Assembly (NCBI GenBank): GCA_039810005.1
Contig: JBDHWD010000010.1
Span: 1-52,288, forward strand
Source of the DNA: JAMLIA01 sp039810005
GTDB taxonomy: Bacteria; Chloroflexota; Chloroflexia; Thermomicrobiales; CFX8
Reading direction: 5' to 3'
DNA length: 52,288 nucleotides
The notes below the pieces were generated by a model, which was not told where the DNA came from, did not search any database, and saw only the letters and a program-made list of their open reading frames with translations. Below are positions 51,907 to 52,288 of this stretch, piece by piece (positions within the stretch are counted from its first letter, which is position 1; each line of letters starts with the position of its first letter). The position numbers and the translations under genes are program-made.

Positions 51907-52288
51907 ATGCGCGTAGAAGCAGGCATTGGCGACCTCGCCTGGGGCGACGTTGGCGCACAGGCAGCCCGCGCGGAAGCGCTCGGATTTGACGCACTCGGCG
52001 CACCGGAGCTGAAGCACGATCCGTTCATTACGACCGCCGTCATTGCGCCGGCCACGTCAACGATTCGCCTGGCGACATCGGTCGCGATCGCATTTCCACG
52101 CAGCCCGATGGTCGTCGCCTACATGTCGCGCAATCTGCAGGATCTGTCGCAGGGGCGCTTCACGGTGGGGCTTGGCACGCAGGTTAAGGGGCATATCGAG
52201 CGGCGCTTCTCAACGGTCTGGGATTCGCCGGGACCGCGTCTGCGCGAGTACATCGAGTCGCTGCGAGCCATCTGGGACACCTGGCAGA
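51907..52288 (+). CDS. LLM class flavin-dependent oxidoreductase (N-terminal part)
   Basis: The gene runs off the window; 127 residues are visible. MRVEAGIGDLAWGDVGAQAARA, GFDALGAPELKHDPF, RLATSVAIAFPRSPMVVAYM and GRFTVGLGTQVKGHIERRF are the N-terminal strands and GLGTQVKGH motif of the F420-dependent LLM family (TIGR03617-like branch, by eye). AAGGGG lies 6 nt before the ATG. A TGCTACGCT (51858-51866) upstream could be its extended -10. Confidence 0.85.
   Translation, partial: MRVEAGIGDLAWGDVGAQAARAEALGFDALGAPELKHDPFITTAVIAPATSTIRLATSVAIAFPRSPMVVAYMSRNLQDLSQGRFTVGLGTQVKGHIERRFSTVWDSPGPRLREYIESLRAIWDTWQ

Noticed and set aside
1..52288. CRISPR arrays, insertion sequences, rRNA or tRNA genes
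   Set aside because: I looked for regularly spaced repeats, transposase motifs, terminal inverted repeats and conserved RNA landmarks and saw none; a covariance-model scan would be needed to exclude small RNAs.

Overview
The window is GC-rich, gene-dense bacterial DNA with no sign of recent mobile elements. The mix of genes points to a Chloroflexota bacterium, possibly near Thermomicrobia. That mix is: several LLM/F420-type oxidoreductases, a GH57 enzyme with a DUF3536-like tail, a SufU-type Fe-S scaffold, Tat-exported lipoproteins with long Ser/Thr/Glu linkers, a PAP2_3-YfhO membrane pair, and a pst operon with two PstB genes. This placement is inferred from gene content and was not tested by phylogeny. 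No rRNA, tRNA, CRISPR array or insertion sequence was recognised.

Layout. 1-3.4 kb (minus): a Tat lipoprotein peptide-binding protein and an M20 peptidase, with no permease genes. 3.6-5.1 kb (plus): a two-domain rhodanese and SufU, both sulfur-transfer proteins. 5.2-5.45 kb: the decayed remains of a PAS-histidine kinase. 5.7-9.4 kb: a rubredoxin-like/GltD-like/ferredoxin fusion oxidoreductase and a short GH57 protein. 9.4-19.3 kb: an LLM oxidoreductase, a translationally coupled PAP2-YfhO pair, proline dehydrogenase (its 3' end overlaps YfhO antisense), an HD phosphohydrolase coupled to a small membrane protein, an M81 (MlrC-like) peptidase, and two poorly characterised proteins. 19.5-23.9 kb: a C45-like acyltransferase, acetyl-CoA synthetase, methionine aminopeptidase and a small DUF4177-like protein.

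The most unusual locus is 24.5-37.4 kb. It is a four-gene plus-strand cluster: a 3,543-residue protein of unknown family rich in amphipathic beta-strands; a one-domain phage-tail-collar (MdpB-like) protein; a second collar protein holding two tandem collar domains; and a Tat-signal protein. An intrinsic terminator follows. About 560 bp with no credible gene precedes it. No sheath, tube, baseplate, ATPase, capsid or lysis genes are nearby, so it is neither a prophage nor a recognisable contractile injection system. It is the best candidate here for an undescribed surface or extracellular assembly.

37.4-43.8 kb (mostly minus): a tightly packed set of IMPase-like protein, TIGR04076-like protein, LLM oxidoreductase and M20 peptidase; then HMG-CoA-lyase-like and SDR/DUF2867-like genes and a 63-residue membrane protein. 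43.9-50.3 kb (minus): a complete phosphate operon, phoB-like regulator, pstS, pstC, pstA, pstB, pstB, phoU. It is preceded by four 11-bp-spaced repeats that look like a Pho box; no PhoR kinase is present. The window ends with an unknown protein, a membrane protein gene that appears to carry two single-base frameshifts, and the start of a third LLM oxidoreductase.
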